64,000 nt of DNA from Acinetobacter bereziniae LMG 1003 = CIP 70.12 (GCF_000368925.1 NZ_KB849756.1:1587948-1651947); one strand, 5' to 3'; counted from the stretch's first letter, positions 45,485 to 55,642 are shown. Notes: generated from the sequence alone by a model not told the origin. Translations and numbers: made by a program.

Positions 45485-46405
45485 TTATTCATCATCTTCA
45501 ACAGAGAATAAACCTGTAGATAAATAACGATCACCACGATCACACACGATACATACAATCACCGCATCTGGATTTTCTTCTGCAATTTTTACTGAAGCCC
45601 ACACTGCCCCACCAGAAGATGTTCCTGCGCTAATACCTTCCTGACGTGCTAAACGGCGAGCCGTTTTTTCCGCTTCAATTTGCGGAATATCCATAATTTG
45701 ATCAACACGCTTTGGATCAAAAATCGTCGGTAAATATTCTTGAGGCCAACGACGAATCCCTGCAATATTTGAACCTTCAGAAGGCTGCAAACCAATAATT
45801 TGAATCTCTGGATTTTGTTCTTTTAAATATTTTGAAATACCCATAATCGTGCCTGTAGTTCCCATAGAACTCACGAAATGGGTAATTTTGCCGCCTGTTT
45901 GTTGCCAAATTTCGGGACCGGTGGTCAGATAATGCGCTTCGACATTATCAGGATTACCAAATTGATTGAGAACCAAACCCAAACCTTCAGTTTGCATTTG
46001 TAGAGCCATATCTCGTGCAGCTTCCATATTCGGTGCTTCAATCAATTCTGCACCATAAGCACGCATTGCGTCCTTACGTTCCTGACTTGAATTCCCCGGC
46101 ATGATTAACTTCATTTTATAACCACGCATGGCAGCCACCATTGCCAATGCAATCCCTGTATTTCCGCTTGTCGCTTCGATCAACGTATCGCCTGGTTTGA
46201 TTTGACCACGTTGTTCAGCTTTCATAATCATGTTATATGCTGGGCGATCTTTTACCGAACCTGCAGGGTTATTCCCTTCCAGTTTAGCCAATACTGTTGC
46301 TTGAGTATGACTTGCCAAACGCTGTAGACGTACTAATGGTGTTTTCCCAACATAGTGATCTAACAAAAATTCGTCGGCTAAGAAATCAGGTTGTGTGTTA
46401 CTCAT
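45485..46405 (-). CDS. cysM: Cysteine synthase B
   Basis: A PLP enzyme making cysteine from O-acetylserine and sulfide (CysM can also use thiosulfate). The PLP lysine is in NNPAGSVKDRPAYN, the SGNTGIALA loop follows, and the C-terminal SAGTSSGGAV is conserved; 306 aa from the ATG at 46405 (an AGGTG site lies upstream; a GTG at 46414 is possible). It is divergent from gacS, as in Pseudomonas. Confidence 0.94.
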   Translation of the reverse strand: MSNTQPDFLADEFLLDHYVGKTPLVRLQRLASHTQATVLAKLEGNNPAGSVKDRPAYNMIMKAEQRGQIKPGDTLIEATSGNTGIALAMVAAMRGYKMKLIMPGNSSQERKDAMRAYGAELIEAPNMEAARDMALQMQTEGLGLVLNQFGNPDNVEAHYLTTGPEIWQQTGGKITHFVSSMGTTGTIMGISKYLKEQNPEIQIIGLQPSEGSNIAGIRRWPQEYLPTIFDPKRVDQIMDIPQIEAEKTARRLARQEGISAGTSSGGAVWASVKIAEENPDAVIVCIVCDRGDRYLSTGLFSVEDDE

Positions 46406-46719
46406 GGACTGCACCTATATTGAGGTGGGCATATTGTATGAAAAAATAAATGTCACTGCACATCTTTCCATTTGATTTTTACGAGAATGATCAAACAAAC
46501 CCCATTCTAAACAATTCAGTTAAAACCAAGAAAAAATTTGTTTATCTAATAAAATTAGATAGATATAAAAAAAACATCAAGACTTAGAATTAGAAGTGAT
46601 AAGGTTATCTCTAAAACAGCATAGCTGGAACGTAATTTGCAAGATTTTTAATCATATTGTCATGCAGGATCATTAAAGCATGTTAATATCTTGCGCATGG
46701 TCAATGAGTTGCTGGAACC
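46406..46719. other. Divergent cysM/gacS intergenic region with a palindrome
   Basis: About 310 bp, AT-rich, with no ORF. TATCTAAT and ATTAGATA (46543-46561) are a perfect inverted repeat around AAA, a possible regulator site. Promoters for both genes are presumably here, but none is convincing. Confidence 0.5.
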
Positions 46720-49524
46720 ATGTCGAATTTCAATAAAAAGCTCTTTAAACGTTTAAAACTCAATCACGCTTATGGTCAACTCATCGCGTTAATTTTCGTG
46801 CCGATCATGATTTTGGCATGTGTCGGAACAGCGCTTGTACTTTCCGAAACATCTGCAGCTGCAAAGTCTAAACAACGCTTTCAAGCCATTGCAATATTGA
46901 GCCGTTATCAATACACCGCGGAACAACTCACCGCAGTGATGGAGAAAAGTCCACTACAGCACACCAAAGCTGAAAATATTCTACAAAAAATATTTAATGA
47001 AAAACATTTGCTCAGTGCGGCAATCTTAGATGGAAACAATGTCAATCATTTAAGTGTCGGTTATCAAAATCAGCGTGAATGGCCCAAAATACCTAAAACA
47101 GGAACATTTTTTGGACCTATTCATAATAAGTACAACAATATTTATGGAATCAAACTCAATCCAATCAATAATGTGCAAAATATGTGGTTAGTGATTGAAT
47201 TAGATAATCAACCTTTAGAAATCTCACATTATCGCGTCATGATTGTTTTGATTACGACTGCGCTACTGACATTGCTTTTGCTTTTATTGTGTTTGAATTT
47301 TTATTCACGTCGCTGGATCGCCCCGATGTACGAAATTCGGATGCAATTACAACGTTTAAATGCCGATACTCTTGATCAACACATGGTGATTAACAGTACA
47401 GGTGAGTTACGTTTGTTACAACGTGACATTGCCAATGTGGTTAAACGCCTGCATTTCAGCTTTCTAGAACTTAAAGAACATACTGAACAAACAGAAGATG
47501 ATTTAAGACGTACTTTAGACACCTTAGAAGTTCAAAACATCACTTATAAACAAGCACGTGATCAGGCAATTTCTTCAAATCAGGCAAAATCCGTATTTCT
47601 TGCAAACATCAGCCATGAATTAAGAACACCATTGAACAGTATTGACGGTTTCATTCATCTGATGCTACGTCAGGATAATCTGAGCAATGATCAAAGTTTG
47701 TATTTACAAACCATTCGAAAATCTTCTGCACATTTATTGGCATTGATTAATGATGTGCTCGATTTTTCTAAAATTGATGCGGGTAAATTAGAGTTAGAAA
47801 CAGCACCATTCGATCTTGAAGAAGCGATTTTCGATGTGATGGATATGTTGTCGCCATTAGCCGCGCAAAAACATATTGAAATGGCATTCTATTTTGCCGA
47901 TAACGTGCCAAAACATGTGATTGGTGATGCTTTACGCTTTAAGCAAGTCCTGACCAATTTAATTTCCAATGCGATTAAATTTACTCCTGATGGTGAAATT
48001 ATTGTTCGTGCGCGTATGGAACATGATGATATTGGGCAATGCTTATTACATTTCAGCGTACAAGACAGTGGTATTGGGCTGAGTGGTACAGACCGTAAAA
48101 AACTATTTGAATCATTCTCGCAAGGTGATGCATCTGTTACTCGTCAGTTTGGTGGTACAGGTTTAGGGTTGGCAATTTCTAAACAATTGGTTCACTTGAT
48201 GCATGGTCAGATTGGTTTTGAAGATAATCAAGAGCGTGCGCCTACAGAAAAAGGCTCAACATTCTGGTTTACCGCGATGTTGACGACCAATGAAAATGAA
48301 GAGATTATCCATCCATCCTTTAAAGATTTAAATGTGGTGTCCTTCTTGGCACACCCCGCCACAGCCAATGTTTTACGACACTATTTAGAAAATTATCAAG
48401 TTCAGCACACTGAGGCACAATCAATTTTAGATTTGTTCAGCCGTCTAAATAGCTTGGAAAAAAATATTGAAAATACGTGGTTAATCGTTGATCACAGTGG
48501 CGATACAGAAGCCTTATTAAAAGAAATTCGTGGTCGCTATCAAGGACATCTGGCTGTTTATGGTTATCAGATGTCACTTGATCCTAATATGTTAAACGAA
48601 TATATGGCGCGTCCATTGTATCAACCTCTTAGTCGTAGCTCAGTGATTCAATTACTCAGCAATAAACCGATCTTTGAGCAGGAACAACATAAAGACTTTA
48701 AAGGTCAAGATTTACATATCTTGGCAGTTGATGATCATTTACCGAACTTAATTGTACTGGAAGCACTACTTGGTGAATTGAATGTAAAAACCACCAAGGC
48801 ACAAAGTGGTCAAGAAGCGCTCACCATTATTCAACAAGCTGTTGAACAAGGTTCAAAACCATTCGATTTAATCTTTATGGACATTCAAATGCCTGTCATG
48901 TCAGGCATTGATACCACACGAGCGATCCGATCATTAGAATCGACTTTAGATGGCATGCGCATGCCAATTATTGCCTTAACTGCCCATGCATTGGCAGATG
49001 AAAAACAGAAATTACTTAAAGTTGGCATGGATGACTATGTCACCAAACCGATTCAAATCGAACAAATTATTCAAATCCTCACCAACTGGACATCGGATAA
49101 GTTTATCCAACATCAAACACCTGTTGAAAATACAATTTATATTGAGGCATTTGACACCGATATTCTCGATTGGAAACAAAGTCTTGCCCTCGCAGCCAAC
49201 AAAGAGGATCTTGCACAAGATCTTTTAAAAATGCTGGTCGACAGTTTCCCAACTGAACTGGATGAAATTTCACAGCTGATCGAGCTTGAGGACTTCCCTC
49301 AGCTTGAACATGTATTACATCGTTTATATGGTGCGACCCGTTATGTTGGCACACCAAAATTGCAGAGAGTTACAGGTGATTTTGAACAATTTATCTCAAC
49401 CTTACGCAAAGAACGTCGGAAGGCAGATGAGGCATTCATTCAGGATGTGATGCAACGTTTGGATGATTTGCAATTGGTGATTCATGAAGTCGAAACTGCG
49501 GCGCAGCAAATCTTAGTAAATTAA
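46720..49524 (+). CDS. gacS: Hybrid sensor histidine kinase GacS/BarA
   Basis: The tripartite kinase that activates GacA and thereby secretion, virulence and metabolism. Two membrane helices (about 17-42 and 172-193) bracket a periplasmic sensor; then HAMP, H299 (ANISHELRTPLN), the ATPase boxes (DSGIGLS, GGTGLGLAIS), a receiver with D721 (LIFMDIQMPVMSG), and a C-terminal HPt with H867 (VLHRLYGATRYVG). The full 934 aa are present. It is divergent from cysM as in Pseudomonas; gacA is not in the window. Confidence 0.94.
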   Translation: MSNFNKKLFKRLKLNHAYGQLIALIFVPIMILACVGTALVLSETSAAAKSKQRFQAIAILSRYQYTAEQLTAVMEKSPLQHTKAENILQKIFNEKHLLSAAILDGNNVNHLSVGYQNQREWPKIPKTGTFFGPIHNKYNNIYGIKLNPINNVQNMWLVIELDNQPLEISHYRVMIVLITTALLTLLLLLLCLNFYSRRWIAPMYEIRMQLQRLNADTLDQHMVINSTGELRLLQRDIANVVKRLHFSFLELKEHTEQTEDDLRRTLDTLEVQNITYKQARDQAISSNQAKSVFLANISHELRTPLNSIDGFIHLMLRQDNLSNDQSLYLQTIRKSSAHLLALINDVLDFSKIDAGKLELETAPFDLEEAIFDVMDMLSPLAAQKHIEMAFYFADNVPKHVIGDALRFKQVLTNLISNAIKFTPDGEIIVRARMEHDDIGQCLLHFSVQDSGIGLSGTDRKKLFESFSQGDASVTRQFGGTGLGLAISKQLVHLMHGQIGFEDNQERAPTEKGSTFWFTAMLTTNENEEIIHPSFKDLNVVSFLAHPATANVLRHYLENYQVQHTEAQSILDLFSRLNSLEKNIENTWLIVDHSGDTEALLKEIRGRYQGHLAVYGYQMSLDPNMLNEYMARPLYQPLSRSSVIQLLSNKPIFEQEQHKDFKGQDLHILAVDDHLPNLIVLEALLGELNVKTTKAQSGQEALTIIQQAVEQGSKPFDLIFMDIQMPVMSGIDTTRAIRSLESTLDGMRMPIIALTAHALADEKQKLLKVGMDDYVTKPIQIEQIIQILTNWTSDKFIQHQTPVENTIYIEAFDTDILDWKQSLALAANKEDLAQDLLKMLVDSFPTELDEISQLIELEDFPQLEHVLHRLYGATRYVGTPKLQRVTGDFEQFISTLRKERRKADEAFIQDVMQRLDDLQLVIHEVETAAQQILVN

Positions 49525-49744
49525 TTTCTATATCAGTCGCCCATGATTACCAAGTAGCTATAAATCATCTGCTATCGAATTTCTAATGCCGAATAAATGT
49601 AGAGATATATCGTTCATCTAAATGATGCTTAATCAAGCTTAGAATTCAGCATTGACTTCCGCTTTAACTTTCTGTGACTGTACTGTCATGTAACTCTTCC
49701 ATCCACATGCTATGCTGATGACCAAGGAAAAATGAGTCAAGATC

Positions 49745-50533
49745 ATGGCACTATTACATATAGAAAAAAACAATGGTATCGCAACAGTTACATTAAATCG
49801 CCCAGATAAACGCAACGCCATGAGCTTTGCTTTACTGCGTGAACTCGTCAAAGTCGCAGAGAAAATTAAAAAAGATCGCAGCATTCGAGTAGTGATTTTG
49901 ACAGGCGCAGCCAATGTATTTAGTGCAGGGATTGATTTAGCTGATTTAAATAGTCCTAAAAATACTGCATTTGCAGCTTGGGAATTGATTAAACCGGGGC
50001 AAAGCCTGTTCCAAAAAGCATTCCTAATTTGGCAAGAATTGCCTGTTCCTGTCATCGCCGCCATTGAAGGATTTTGCTTTGGTGCGGGAATGCAACTGGC
50101 TTTAGCTGCTGATATTCGTATTGCGCATCCAGAGACTAAAATGTCAATCATGGAAAGTCGTTGGGGGCTTGTACCAGATATGGGGCTTACACGTTCTATC
50201 AAAGGCGTAATCGGCATCGATTTAGCCAAAGAGCTTACACTGACTGCACGTATTTTTGATGGACATTATGCCAAAGAAATTGGTTTGGTTACGCATCTAA
50301 GCACCTCACCCTTAGAAAAAGCCCAAGCCATTGCTGAAGAAATGTTACAACGCTCTCCTGATGCTTTGATGGCTGCCAAACGTGTTTTAGATGCCATGGA
50401 GCACCAGCCTAAAAAAGCGCTACGTTTAGAAAAGATTTGGCAGTTAAAATTACTTCTAGGAAAAAACAGTCAAATTGCGCGTAAAAAAGACAAGAATCCT
50501 GAAGTACAATTCTTACCACGCCAATATAAATAG
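49745..50533 (+). CDS. Enoyl-CoA hydratase/isomerase (crotonase) family protein
   Basis: A 262-residue crotonase-fold protein. The oxyanion-hole regions NRPDKRNAMSFALLREL, VFSAGIDLADL and FCFGAGMQLALAADIRI are conserved, and ESRWGLVPDMG carries the Glu position. This pattern fits enoyl-CoA hydratase or isomerase of fatty-acid-like chains, but exact specificity cannot be read. It is followed after 38 bp by a beta-hydroxyacid dehydrogenase. Confidence 0.9.
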   Translation: MALLHIEKNNGIATVTLNRPDKRNAMSFALLRELVKVAEKIKKDRSIRVVILTGAANVFSAGIDLADLNSPKNTAFAAWELIKPGQSLFQKAFLIWQELPVPVIAAIEGFCFGAGMQLALAADIRIAHPETKMSIMESRWGLVPDMGLTRSIKGVIGIDLAKELTLTARIFDGHYAKEIGLVTHLSTSPLEKAQAIAEEMLQRSPDALMAAKRVLDAMEHQPKKALRLEKIWQLKLLLGKNSQIARKKDKNPEVQFLPRQYK

Positions 50534-50571
50534 TTTAAAAACATTTCTGTACAAGGCTTGGGAACAATAAG

Positions 50572-51441
50572 ATGAATTTTGATCGTAACAGTAAAATTGC
50601 ATTTCTTGGTATGGGCTTGATGGGAAGTCGCATGGCAGCTCGATTAATTCAGGCTGGATTTGATGTGGCAGTATGGAATCGCACAGCAACAGCATGTGAA
50701 CCCCTGATTGATATGGGTGCGCATACTCTAGAGTTCGGTCAAATTGCAGACTACCCCATTATTTTGACCTGCCTCGCGGATGACCAAGCCGTTCAACAGG
50801 TTTACCAACACATTGAACCTTACTTACGCGCTCAACAAGTTATTGTGGATTTTTCAAGTTTATCTGTGGTAGTCACCAAACAACTTGCAAGTCAGGCAGC
50901 AAACAAACAGGTGATTTGGATTGACTCACCTGTTTCGGGTGGTACGGCAGGTGCAGAAAATGGTACGTTGGTGATTTTCGCAGGGGGGCATCGCGAAACC
51001 ATCCAAGACTTGAGTTTGGTTTATAACGTTCTTTCGCAAAGAGTGACTTGCATGGGGGAAACGGGCACAGGACAAGCAACCAAAATATGTAATCAATTGA
51101 TCGTTGCTGCAAACAGTACACTGATTGCGGAAGCCGTTGCACTTGCTGGTCAGGCGGGTGTTGATACTACTCTGCTTGCACCTGCATTAGCCGGTGGATT
51201 TGCAGACTCTAAACCCTTTCAAATTCTTGCGCCACGTATGGCGAGTCATACCTTTGAACCCGTACAATGGAAAGTGCAAACCTTATCCAAAGATCTCAAT
51301 AATGCCGTTCAATTAGCCCAACAATTTGGTTTAGACATTCCTGTTGCTCAACGCGCCTTAGACCAGTTGCACAGCCACCAAAGCCGGGGTTTTGCAGAAG
51401 CAGATCTTGCTACAGTCATTCACCAAGTCGAGAAAATTTAG
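50572..51441 (+). CDS. Beta-hydroxyacid dehydrogenase, tartronate-semialdehyde-reductase-like
   Basis: An NAD(P)-dependent enzyme of the 3-hydroxyisobutyrate/tartronate semialdehyde reductase family, 289 aa. The Rossmann start is FLGMGLMGSRMAARL; substrate loop DSPVSGGTAGAENG; catalytic Lys region GQATKICNQL. Hydroxypyruvate isomerase follows 97 bp later, which favours a tartronate semialdehyde to glycerate role in glyoxylate use. No glyoxylate carboligase is present in the window. The alternative is 3-hydroxyisobutyrate dehydrogenase in valine breakdown. Confidence 0.85.
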   Translation: MNFDRNSKIAFLGMGLMGSRMAARLIQAGFDVAVWNRTATACEPLIDMGAHTLEFGQIADYPIILTCLADDQAVQQVYQHIEPYLRAQQVIVDFSSLSVVVTKQLASQAANKQVIWIDSPVSGGTAGAENGTLVIFAGGHRETIQDLSLVYNVLSQRVTCMGETGTGQATKICNQLIVAANSTLIAEAVALAGQAGVDTTLLAPALAGGFADSKPFQILAPRMASHTFEPVQWKVQTLSKDLNNAVQLAQQFGLDIPVAQRALDQLHSHQSRGFAEADLATVIHQVEKI

Positions 51442-51538
51442 GCATATAGGCGCTTTACTTCATACAGAAATAAGTTGAAAAATAATCTATTGCCGTCTAC
51501 ATTGAAGATAAAAGCCAAGAAGAGCACGGAAGATTGCC

Positions 51539-52333
51539 ATGACTAAACTCGCAGTAAACCTATCGATGATTTTTACTGAAGTTCCACTCATTGAACGCTT
51601 TGCTTTGGCACATTGCCACGGCTTTCAACATGTAGAAATTCAATTTCCCTATGAATTGAGTATTGAAGAAATTCAAGCACAATTGGAACAATATGATTTG
51701 CATATCTGTCTCATCAACGCACCTGCCGGAGATTTGATGCAAGGCGGTAATGGACTTGCAGGCGTACCCGGTAAAGAACTTGAGTTTCACCAAGCTTTAG
51801 AACAAGCACTCGAATATGCCGATGCACTGAATGTTCCAAACATCAATATATTGGCAGGTAAACAACCTGAAGATGCAGATTTACTGCCATGTTTAAACAC
51901 TTTAGCAAACAACCTCAAACTGGCATGCCATATGTTGTCTGAATACGATATTCAACCAGTTTTTGAAATGATCAATGGAACAGACATGCCTCGCTTTCTG
52001 GTACAGAATATTGCCCAAGCCCAAGAAATGCTTGAGGCAGTGCAATACCCTGCTTTAAAAATGCAGTTTGACTGCTACCATATGGCGATGATGGGCGAAG
52101 ATGTTCTTCCTGCTTTGCAAGAAAATATTGACTGGATTGGACATATTCAATTTGCAGATTGCCCAGGGCGACATGAACCAGACACTGCACAGATTGATTA
52201 TTCATCCATTTTTTCATGGTTAAAACAAAGTCATTACACAGGTTTTATTGCGGCAGAATACAAGCCACAATCTCATTCGAATCAATCTTTTGCATGGAAA
52301 GAAAAATACTTTTCAAACAATCATAGCTATTAA
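51539..52333 (+). CDS. hyi: Hydroxypyruvate isomerase (TIM barrel)
   Basis: Interconverts hydroxypyruvate and tartronate semialdehyde. The 264-residue barrel shows NLSMIFTEVPLIERF at the start, INAPAGDLMQGGNGLAGVPG, the metal Glu in PVFEMING, DCYHMAMMGED, HIQFADCPGRHEP and the final metal Glu region AAEYKP. It pairs with the upstream reductase. Confidence 0.9.
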   Translation: MTKLAVNLSMIFTEVPLIERFALAHCHGFQHVEIQFPYELSIEEIQAQLEQYDLHICLINAPAGDLMQGGNGLAGVPGKELEFHQALEQALEYADALNVPNINILAGKQPEDADLLPCLNTLANNLKLACHMLSEYDIQPVFEMINGTDMPRFLVQNIAQAQEMLEAVQYPALKMQFDCYHMAMMGEDVLPALQENIDWIGHIQFADCPGRHEPDTAQIDYSSIFSWLKQSHYTGFIAAEYKPQSHSNQSFAWKEKYFSNNHSY

Positions 52334-52434
52334 TTAAACAATATCTTGCATCATTATTGGCACTGAATAATTGTATTTTTTAGCCAAAAGCGCTATATTA
52401 GAAGATGAGATATTTTCTGGAAAATATACCTTAT

Positions 52435-52836
52435 ATGAATTTAGAACCATCGCCCAGCGCTTCTAATTCTCACGAACTTGCAATGAACACTCAAAATCAA
52501 GACGTACAGACCTGTTTAAATGTCGTACAAGAAGCTCTACTTGATGTAAAAGCCAAAGATATTATTCAACTTGATGTAAGCAAAATCAGTAACGTAGCAG
52601 ATGCTATTGTTATTGCGAGCGGAACATCAACTCGTCATGTTAAAGCCCTTGCTGATAATGTTGCTGACGAAGCACGTAAAGCAGGTTTTCGCCCAATTGG
52701 TGTTGAGGGTGAAAGAGATGCTGAATGGATCCTTATTGATCTCGGTGTTGTGGTTGTACATGTAATGCTTCCAACAGCACGTAAATTTTACGATTTAGAA
52801 AGTTTATGGCGTGCAACACCTGAAAGTGTAGCCTAA
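52435..52836 (+). CDS. rsfS: Ribosomal silencing factor RsfS
   Basis: Binds L14 of the 50S subunit and blocks subunit joining in starvation. Core motifs: DVKAKDIIQLDVS, ADAIVIASGTSTRHVKALAD, GERDAEWILIDLG and VVHVMLPTARKFYDLESLW. I use the ATG at 52435 (133 aa); the ATGs at 52405 and 52483 are also in frame and none has a good ribosome site. A terminator follows. Confidence 0.92.
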   Translation: MNLEPSPSASNSHELAMNTQNQDVQTCLNVVQEALLDVKAKDIIQLDVSKISNVADAIVIASGTSTRHVKALADNVADEARKAGFRPIGVEGERDAEWILIDLGVVVVHVMLPTARKFYDLESLWRATPESVA

Positions 52837-52861
52837 ACTTTTTCTGAACTTGTAAAAATAG

Positions 52862-52888
52862 AAAAAGCGACTTTATGTCGCTTTTTTT
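52862..52888 (+). terminator. Terminator of rsfS
   Basis: AAAAAGCGAC and GTCGCTTTTT pair around TTTAT, with a seven-T run, 26 bp after the stop codon. Confidence 0.92.
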
Positions 52889-53352
52889 GCATCTATAATC
52901 TTCATTAATAAGCGCTAGTCGATCTATTAAACCCCATAAGATACTATAAATTTTTTCTTGATCTCTCACATCAATCCAATGAATCTATCATCAAATGATC
53001 TAAAGCGTTCATTGTCACACTTTAGCTCTAAAGTTTAAATAAATTTGCTTAGGCAATATCTTACTTTGCTTCACCCATTTTTTGCTTTACTCTTTTTTGG
53101 CTTTACTTTTTTTTTTAACCACATTGTTGAGCAGCAAACACAATTAAGCTTTGTTTTTGTTCATATACTCTGTTTGACGTTACAACATCTATGTCGCCTC
53201 ACCATAGAAAGATTATCAATGATTTAAAAGTACGCAATAAATGAATCACTTATGATTTTAGCAATCTTTACAAAAGTATAAAGCCGATTGAATATGAATG
53301 ATTGAAATAAAATCATGCATATCAATCATCAGGCAGTTTGAGCATAAGGGTC
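52889..53352. other. Intergenic region between rsfS and amtB
   Basis: About 460 bp, AT-rich. The longest frame (53045-53227, hydrophobic, TTG start) lacks a ribosome site and is not called. No RNA gene or convincing hairpin is seen. Confidence 0.6.
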
Positions 53353-54576
53353 TTAAATCTGAGCTTTAAATCTTGAATTGATGCTACAAATCAGCTTAAA
53401 AACTAGGAATGCAACGCCAAAGCTCCAAATAAAATTCACACCAATTCCCATAATTTGATCCAGTACGCTGGCTCTATGAGTGAGTTGAATGTTTGGATTG
53501 TTACTCAATGATACTGCCAAAGTTCCCCAAATGCCGCATATTCCATGTACCACGACAACTTCGCGAATATGTTTTGAAGCGATCCAACGGGTCAACAAAT
53601 GAGGTAGATAGTTTGTCAATGCACCTGAAACCAAACCAATAATCAATGCTGATGAAAAGCCCACCAAACCACAACTGGCGGTAATTGCAACCAAACCACC
53701 TAATGCAGCTTTGATCAATTCAGCCCATGAAATGATTTTATTATTCATCAACAAAGTTAAAGCCCAAGAAGCCAGCATTGCACCAAATAAAGCGGCAAAA
53801 GCATTGACGACAATCAAACCAATATCAATACGGTATGTCGAAATATAAACAATATTTAAGCCCGACCACGCTAACCAAAGAATAAAACCCGCCAAAGCCA
53901 AGGATAAAATTTTGTAATCTTCAAAGATTAAGTCTTTCTTAGAAATTTCCTGCTTATCATTTGATTTAGAGGTGAAATATCCCGCCAAGACAATCCATGC
54001 CGCAGTTGAATGTACTACAGTTGAGCCAGCAAAATCGATAAAACCTAGGGCTTTTAACCAACCACCACCAAAAGCAATATTTCCCCAAACCCAACTACTG
54101 AAAAATGGAAAAATAACCCCTGCGATCATAAAGCCGACAATCCAGTTGCCCCATAAAGAAGTTCTATTTGGAATAACCCTTCCAACGACAGTGGTTATCG
54201 TCGTTGCCATCAGCATATAGAAAAACAAAAGATTCCAATGCCACCCCCGTAACATGGCACTAAGATAATTGACTGAATCCACCACATCAGCATGAAATAT
54301 TTTGGAACACACCAAACTAAAAAACAGTGTGCCTAAAATCGCTGAAATATAATTCACAATCAGTGCATAAACGGATTTTTGGGTATTTTCATAACCACCT
54401 TCAACAACAGCAAAACCTGCTTGCATCAAGATGACAAATACACCACCAAGGAATAGAAGTTTATAATTTGTAATAAGATTAAAAGCAGCAATGTCACTTT
54501 CTATCGCGGAAGCAAATGCAAAATTTGGGCAAACAAATATGAGAAAAATTAAACTGAGGAGATATTTTAATTGCAC
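53353..54576 (-). CDS. amtB: Ammonium transporter (AmtB/Amt family)
   Basis: An inner-membrane ammonium channel, 407 aa, with a signal peptide and about eleven helices. The twin-His pore is present: FIDFAGSTVVHSTAA and VVVHGICGIWGTLAV. The usual PII gene glnK is not next to it. The gene stands between two non-coding stretches, with no sigma-54 promoter visible by eye. Confidence 0.9.
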   Translation of the reverse strand: MQLKYLLSLIFLIFVCPNFAFASAIESDIAAFNLITNYKLLFLGGVFVILMQAGFAVVEGGYENTQKSVYALIVNYISAILGTLFFSLVCSKIFHADVVDSVNYLSAMLRGWHWNLLFFYMLMATTITTVVGRVIPNRTSLWGNWIVGFMIAGVIFPFFSSWVWGNIAFGGGWLKALGFIDFAGSTVVHSTAAWIVLAGYFTSKSNDKQEISKKDLIFEDYKILSLALAGFILWLAWSGLNIVYISTYRIDIGLIVVNAFAALFGAMLASWALTLLMNNKIISWAELIKAALGGLVAITASCGLVGFSSALIIGLVSGALTNYLPHLLTRWIASKHIREVVVVHGICGIWGTLAVSLSNNPNIQLTHRASVLDQIMGIGVNFIWSFGVAFLVFKLICSINSRFKAQI

Positions 54577-54911
54577 ACATTGACCCTAATGTATTGATCA
54601 TTTATTACTCTAAATTCACAATAATTAATATTTCAGAGACTTGCTTTTCATTTAATTTATCAAGTATAGAGAATTTCCAGAATAAATAAACTCTTTTTTA
54701 AGAAATTATCACGACTCATCGACTTGTGGATCTTTATATATTTTAGATGATATTGATAATATTCAATTTGCTTGGTGATTTGCAAAAACCAGCCTTTGAC
54801 TCACACAAATAAACATCAAAATTTCTGTCTATAATGCAGTGTATATTCAAGAAAATAGGTGTATTTCACTTATTCAACTATTCAATTGAGTCATTGCTTT
54901 TGAGTCGTATT
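54577..54911. other. Intergenic region upstream of amtB
   Basis: 335 bp, strongly AT-rich. I searched by eye for a GG-N10-GC sigma-54 site for amtB and did not find one. No ORF or hairpin of note. Confidence 0.55.
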
Positions 54912-55571
54912 TTAATCATGCTGAATAATTTCAATTTGTGGAAAAGCAAAACCTTTGCAGGATAATTCTGAACGCCACGCAACCGTAAGCATGACCCGAC
55001 TGAGATTAAAATTCTGATAGGCAAAACTGCCTAATAATGGATGAGTACATAATCCCCCATCATTTATACGATGCACATGCGTATTAAGCTCATTTAAACT
55101 TAAACGAATCCCCAAGCCCGAAGCTTTTAAAATCGCTTCTTTGGTTGTCCAGACTTTAAACCAAAATACTGGATCAAAATCTAACGACTGCCAAGTCTGA
55201 TATTCTTCAGGATGAAAAGCATGTTTTGCCAGTGCTTCAAAACGCACTTTACGATCTAAATCTTCGACATCCACCCCTAAATCATGCATATGTTGGCTAC
55301 TTGCCAATGCATAATGTTGCTGGCTGTGCGAATGATTCACGTGAAACTTTGGATAATCAATTAAGTATGGTTTGCCAAATTCAGTCTGAGCAAAACTGGG
55401 GTTTGTGATTTCTTTACATAACAAATCAGAGATCAATTGATTACGGTATTCATAAATAGCATTTTTGAGTTCTTGAATTTGGCTTTTACGATCAGTTGAT
55501 TGAAAAGTGGGAAGAATATTTTGAATAGAATTAAGGTCAAGCCGAATAGTACGATTCACAATATATTCCAA
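54912..55571 (-). CDS. 4'-phosphopantetheinyl transferase (Sfp-type)
   Basis: Transfers phosphopantetheine from CoA to carrier proteins. Sfp-family motifs are GVDVEDLDRKVRF (metal Asp and Glu) and the C-terminal WFKVWTTKEAILKASGLGI; 219 aa. It is expected to activate siderophore, lipid or peptide synthase carriers elsewhere in the genome; none is in this window. It is followed by a non-coding gap and amtB. Confidence 0.9.
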   Translation of the reverse strand: MEYIVNRTIRLDLNSIQNILPTFQSTDRKSQIQELKNAIYEYRNQLISDLLCKEITNPSFAQTEFGKPYLIDYPKFHVNHSHSQQHYALASSQHMHDLGVDVEDLDRKVRFEALAKHAFHPEEYQTWQSLDFDPVFWFKVWTTKEAILKASGLGIRLSLNELNTHVHRINDGGLCTHPLLGSFAYQNFNLSRVMLTVAWRSELSCKGFAFPQIEIIQHD

Positions 55572-55596
55572 AGATTTTTTCTTAGTTTAAATCAAA

Positions 55597-55623
55597 AAAA
55601 CCCAAAGATCACTTTGGGTTTTT
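55597..55623 (-). terminator. Terminator of der
   Basis: AAAACCCAAAG and CTTTGGGTTTT pair around a 4-nt loop, with T-runs on both strands, 20 bp after the der stop codon. Confidence 0.9.
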
Positions 55624-55642
55624 ATCAACATAGAGGACTGTA

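Noticed and set aside
49639..50229. 196-residue minus-strand frame over the crotonase gene
   Set aside because: Antisense shadow of a clear crotonase coding sequence.
53045..53227. Hydrophobic 60-residue frame after rsfS
   Set aside because: TTG start without a ribosome site; composition follows the AT-rich DNA and there is no supporting context.
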